DNA of 64,000 nt. It comes from UBA5069 sp964560495. GTDB taxonomy: Bacteria; Chloroflexota; Anaerolineae; Caldilineales; Caldilineaceae. The translations under genes were made by a program, and so were the position numbers. The notes beneath the pieces were generated by a model. The model searched no databases and was not told the origin of the DNA. It saw nothing but the letters and a program-made list of their open reading frames with translations. This document shows, piece by piece, positions 62,410 to 64,000 of this stretch; the stretch's first letter is position 1, and the number at the start of each line of letters is the position of its first letter. Location of the stretch: contig CAZLMM010000003.1 of NCBI GenBank assembly GCA_964560495.1, positions 1 to 64,000 of the forward strand. Direction: 5' to 3'.

Positions 62410-63467
62410 CTACTGCGCTGGATCGTAGAGAAAGAACCACTTGGTGTTGAGGTGGTCGATGAAGCCGTCGTCGTGCATGGTCTGGATNNNNNNNNNNNNN
62501 NNNNNNNNNNNNNNNNNNNNNNNNNNNNNNNNNNNNNNNNNNNNNNNNNNNNNNNNNNNNNNNNNNNNNNNNNNNNNNNNNNNNNNNAGAACCACTTGGT
62601 GTTGAGGTGGTCGATGAAGCCGTCGTCGTGCATGGTCTGGATGGCGGCGTCGATGGGTCCTGTCAGGTTGGAGCCGGGCGTGAGGATGAAGCCGAAGTCC
62701 TCGGACTTGATGGCGTCGCCCACGATCTTGAGCTGGTCCGGGTTGGCGCCGATGTAGCCGCGCCCGCTGGCCGCGTCCACCAGCACCATGTCCACATCGC
62801 CGGCGATGAGCGCCTGCACCGATGCGCCGAAGTTCTCGAAGAGCTGGATGCGCGGGTTGGCCTCGTCGCCGTCCAAGATGTCGTAGACTGCGGTGTAGAA
62901 GCCCGTCGTCCCCGACTGGGAACCCACCAGCAGCGCCTCGTCCGCAGCGAACTCCTGCGGCGTGGCGAAACGCTCCTCGTCGGCGCGCGTCAGCATGAAC
63001 TGCTGGCTCGTCATGTAGGGCGTCGAGAAGTCCACCTGCCCCTTGCGCTCGTCGGTGATGGTGATGCCGTCCATGCCCATGTCGAACTGACCGCTTGCCA
63101 CCGCCGGAATCATGGCCTCCCACGTGGTAGTGTTCCAGTTCACCACACAGTTCAACCGTCGGCAGATCTCCGCCATCGCATCGTACTCCCATCCCACCGC
63201 CGCTCCCGTGGCGGGATCGACATATTGCAGCGGCGTGTAATCATTGGCGACTGCGGCCTGAATGGTCACCCCGCCCAGGTCGGGCAGGCCATAGACGGCG
63301 CGCGCGCCGGCAATGTTGCTTTCAGCTTGCCCCGAAAGGGCGGGCGGACTGCTTTCTTGACCGGTGTCGCTGGCCGGCGCGATGGGCGCCTGGGCGCAAG
63401 CAGCAAAGACGAACAAAGCCAACAGGATCGCTAAGAAAAAGCAGCGACGGAAAAGTGGTTGTTTCAT
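62410..63467 (-). CDS. Polar amino acid ABC transporter substrate-binding lipoprotein (interrupted by an assembly gap)
   Basis: A family-3 solute-binding protein. Lipobox LLALFVFAACAQ (C24), then the mature start GGVTIQAAVANDYTPLQYVD, GQFDMGMDGITITDERKGQV and MVLVDAASGRGYIGANPDQL. The 100-N gap is flanked by two identical 55-base copies of the same coding sequence. Left as is, the gene is 1058 bases and out of frame; if the copies are merged it becomes exactly 903 bases, 301 codons, and the protein ends ...TKWFFLYDPAQ. The gap is therefore an artefact and the gene is intact. ATG 63467 has AAGGA upstream. Confidence 0.88.
62488..62587. other. Scaffold gap of 100 N with duplicated flanks
   Basis: Exactly 100 undetermined bases. 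The 55 bases before it (62433-62487) are identical to the 55 after it (62588-62642), so two contig ends overlap and were placed as if separated. Confidence 0.97.
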
Positions 63468-63852
63468 GGAGTCCTTCTTCTTATCTGATCTGATTGTCAT
63501 GTCTGAAAACTGCGCAAATGGCGTGATTACTCGCTATCTTACCCTGTCGAGGCGATTTTTCGAAAAAGATACACGTTGCCGTCCATACCCTATTCGAACA
63601 GCGGTCCTGGGCAAGCCCGGTCGTATCGCCGGTCACAGGGAAAACACGGATGAGGATCGGTTAATATAACGCTCCCCGTCCGCAGCCGACGAGTCTTAGC
63701 CGGTTGCTCATGATACTCCGCCAGGTCAGCGTGATAGAGCACCGCCGCCACCCTCATTGTCCGGGCAAGGGAGACTGATAACCAGCTCTGTGTGGGCTCT
63801 ACAGCGCGGCGCAAGAGGAGCGGTAAAGGGTTCTCCGGTTTCATGACATTTG
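63468..63852. other. Intergenic region
   Basis: About 385 bases upstream of the amino-acid importer operon. The short open frames present lack family patterns and good starts. I see no clear RNA gene or consensus promoter. Confidence 0.45.
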
Positions 63853-64000
63853 TCACTTGACACGGCACCCAAACCATCCATAATGAAAGGTGCGTCCATT
63901 ACGGATAGTTCTAAAAACACCTTCACCGCAGAGGGTGTAGAGGAACCAAGAGGCATCTTCTTCATAGAGCGGGCGCACAGCGCCATCGTTATCCAAGCCC
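63853..64000 (-). CDS. C-terminal end of an unrecognised gene
   Basis: A frame entering from the right edge reads 48 codons to a TGA at 63853-63855: GLDNDGAVRPLYEEDASW, then FLYTLCGEGVFRTIRNG and a C-terminal YGWFGCRVK. Codon use looks normal and there is no internal stop, but I do not recognise the family and the start is outside the window. Confidence 0.35.
   Translation of the reverse strand, partial: GLDNDGAVRPLYEEDASWFLYTLCGEGVFRTIRNGRTFHYGWFGCRVK

Noticed and set aside
63590..63877. Minus-strand frame of 95 codons near the right edge
   Set aside because: It overlaps the incoming partial gene in another frame and has no recognisable motif or good start.

Overview
The window looks like a GC-rich chromosomal segment of a Chloroflexota bacterium, probably Anaerolineae/Caldilineales-like. 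That rests on many lipoprotein solute-binding proteins with Ala/Pro-rich linkers behind the lipobox Cys, secreted Ig-like proteins (one ending in SYLPLVNR), several Uma2-type nuclease genes, and GH4/GH35 sugar hydrolases. There is no rRNA or other phylogenetic marker, so the assignment is an inference. No tRNA, CRISPR array, phage or insertion sequence was recognised. One 100-N gap is present near the right end.

Layout. 1-5427 (-) is most of a very large secreted repeat protein running off the left edge. 5953-21411 (+) is a carbohydrate island: DeoR regulator, NADAR/YbiA protein, amidohydrolase, AgaS-like SIS isomerase, CUT1 sugar importer (binding protein and two permeases, no ATPase), two GH4 glycosidases, PfkB kinase, GatZ/KbaZ-like protein and a NanE-ROK fusion, interrupted by a Uma2 gene (-) and an Rpn-like nuclease gene. 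Together they suggest uptake and breakdown of an alpha-galactoside or amino-sugar galactoside through tagatose phosphates. 21402-28462 (-) is an operon with a BMP-type importer (ATPase, two permeases, binding lipoprotein) followed by an amidase and an isochorismatase-like hydrolase, which looks like uptake and stepwise hydrolysis of a small amide or ureide.

28879-31494 (+) is a secreted metzincin-like protein. 31595-39382 (-) holds a second CUT1 importer, an FG-GAP/ASPIC lipoprotein, a Uma2 protein and a GH35-type beta-galactosidase. 39921-41874 contains an SRPBCC protein, a truncated Uma2 gene and an NAD-dependent epimerase. 42057-46061 (-) is a ChvE/GguA/GguB-type multiple-sugar importer. 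46231-50574 (-) is housekeeping: YchF, a DtxR-family regulator, an unknown protein and RecN. 50861-56135 (+) is a TetR-controlled MacB/Lol-like export operon. 56172-58829 (-) carries pdxS, pdxT and a GNAT-SnoaL fusion. 59005-63467 (-) has a duplicated secreted META-domain protein and an amino-acid importer (binding protein and permease) whose binding-protein gene contains the N gap.

Regulatory themes. In all five importer operons a stem-loop follows the solute-binding-protein gene, with a different sequence each time. A phased 8-base repeat (consensus NTTGRGGT) recurs in three intergenic spacers. The tetR promoter carries a perfect palindromic operator, and the dtxR-family promoter appears to give a leaderless mRNA with a palindrome over its start codon. 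Neither CUT1 importer nor the amino-acid importer has its own ATPase here.
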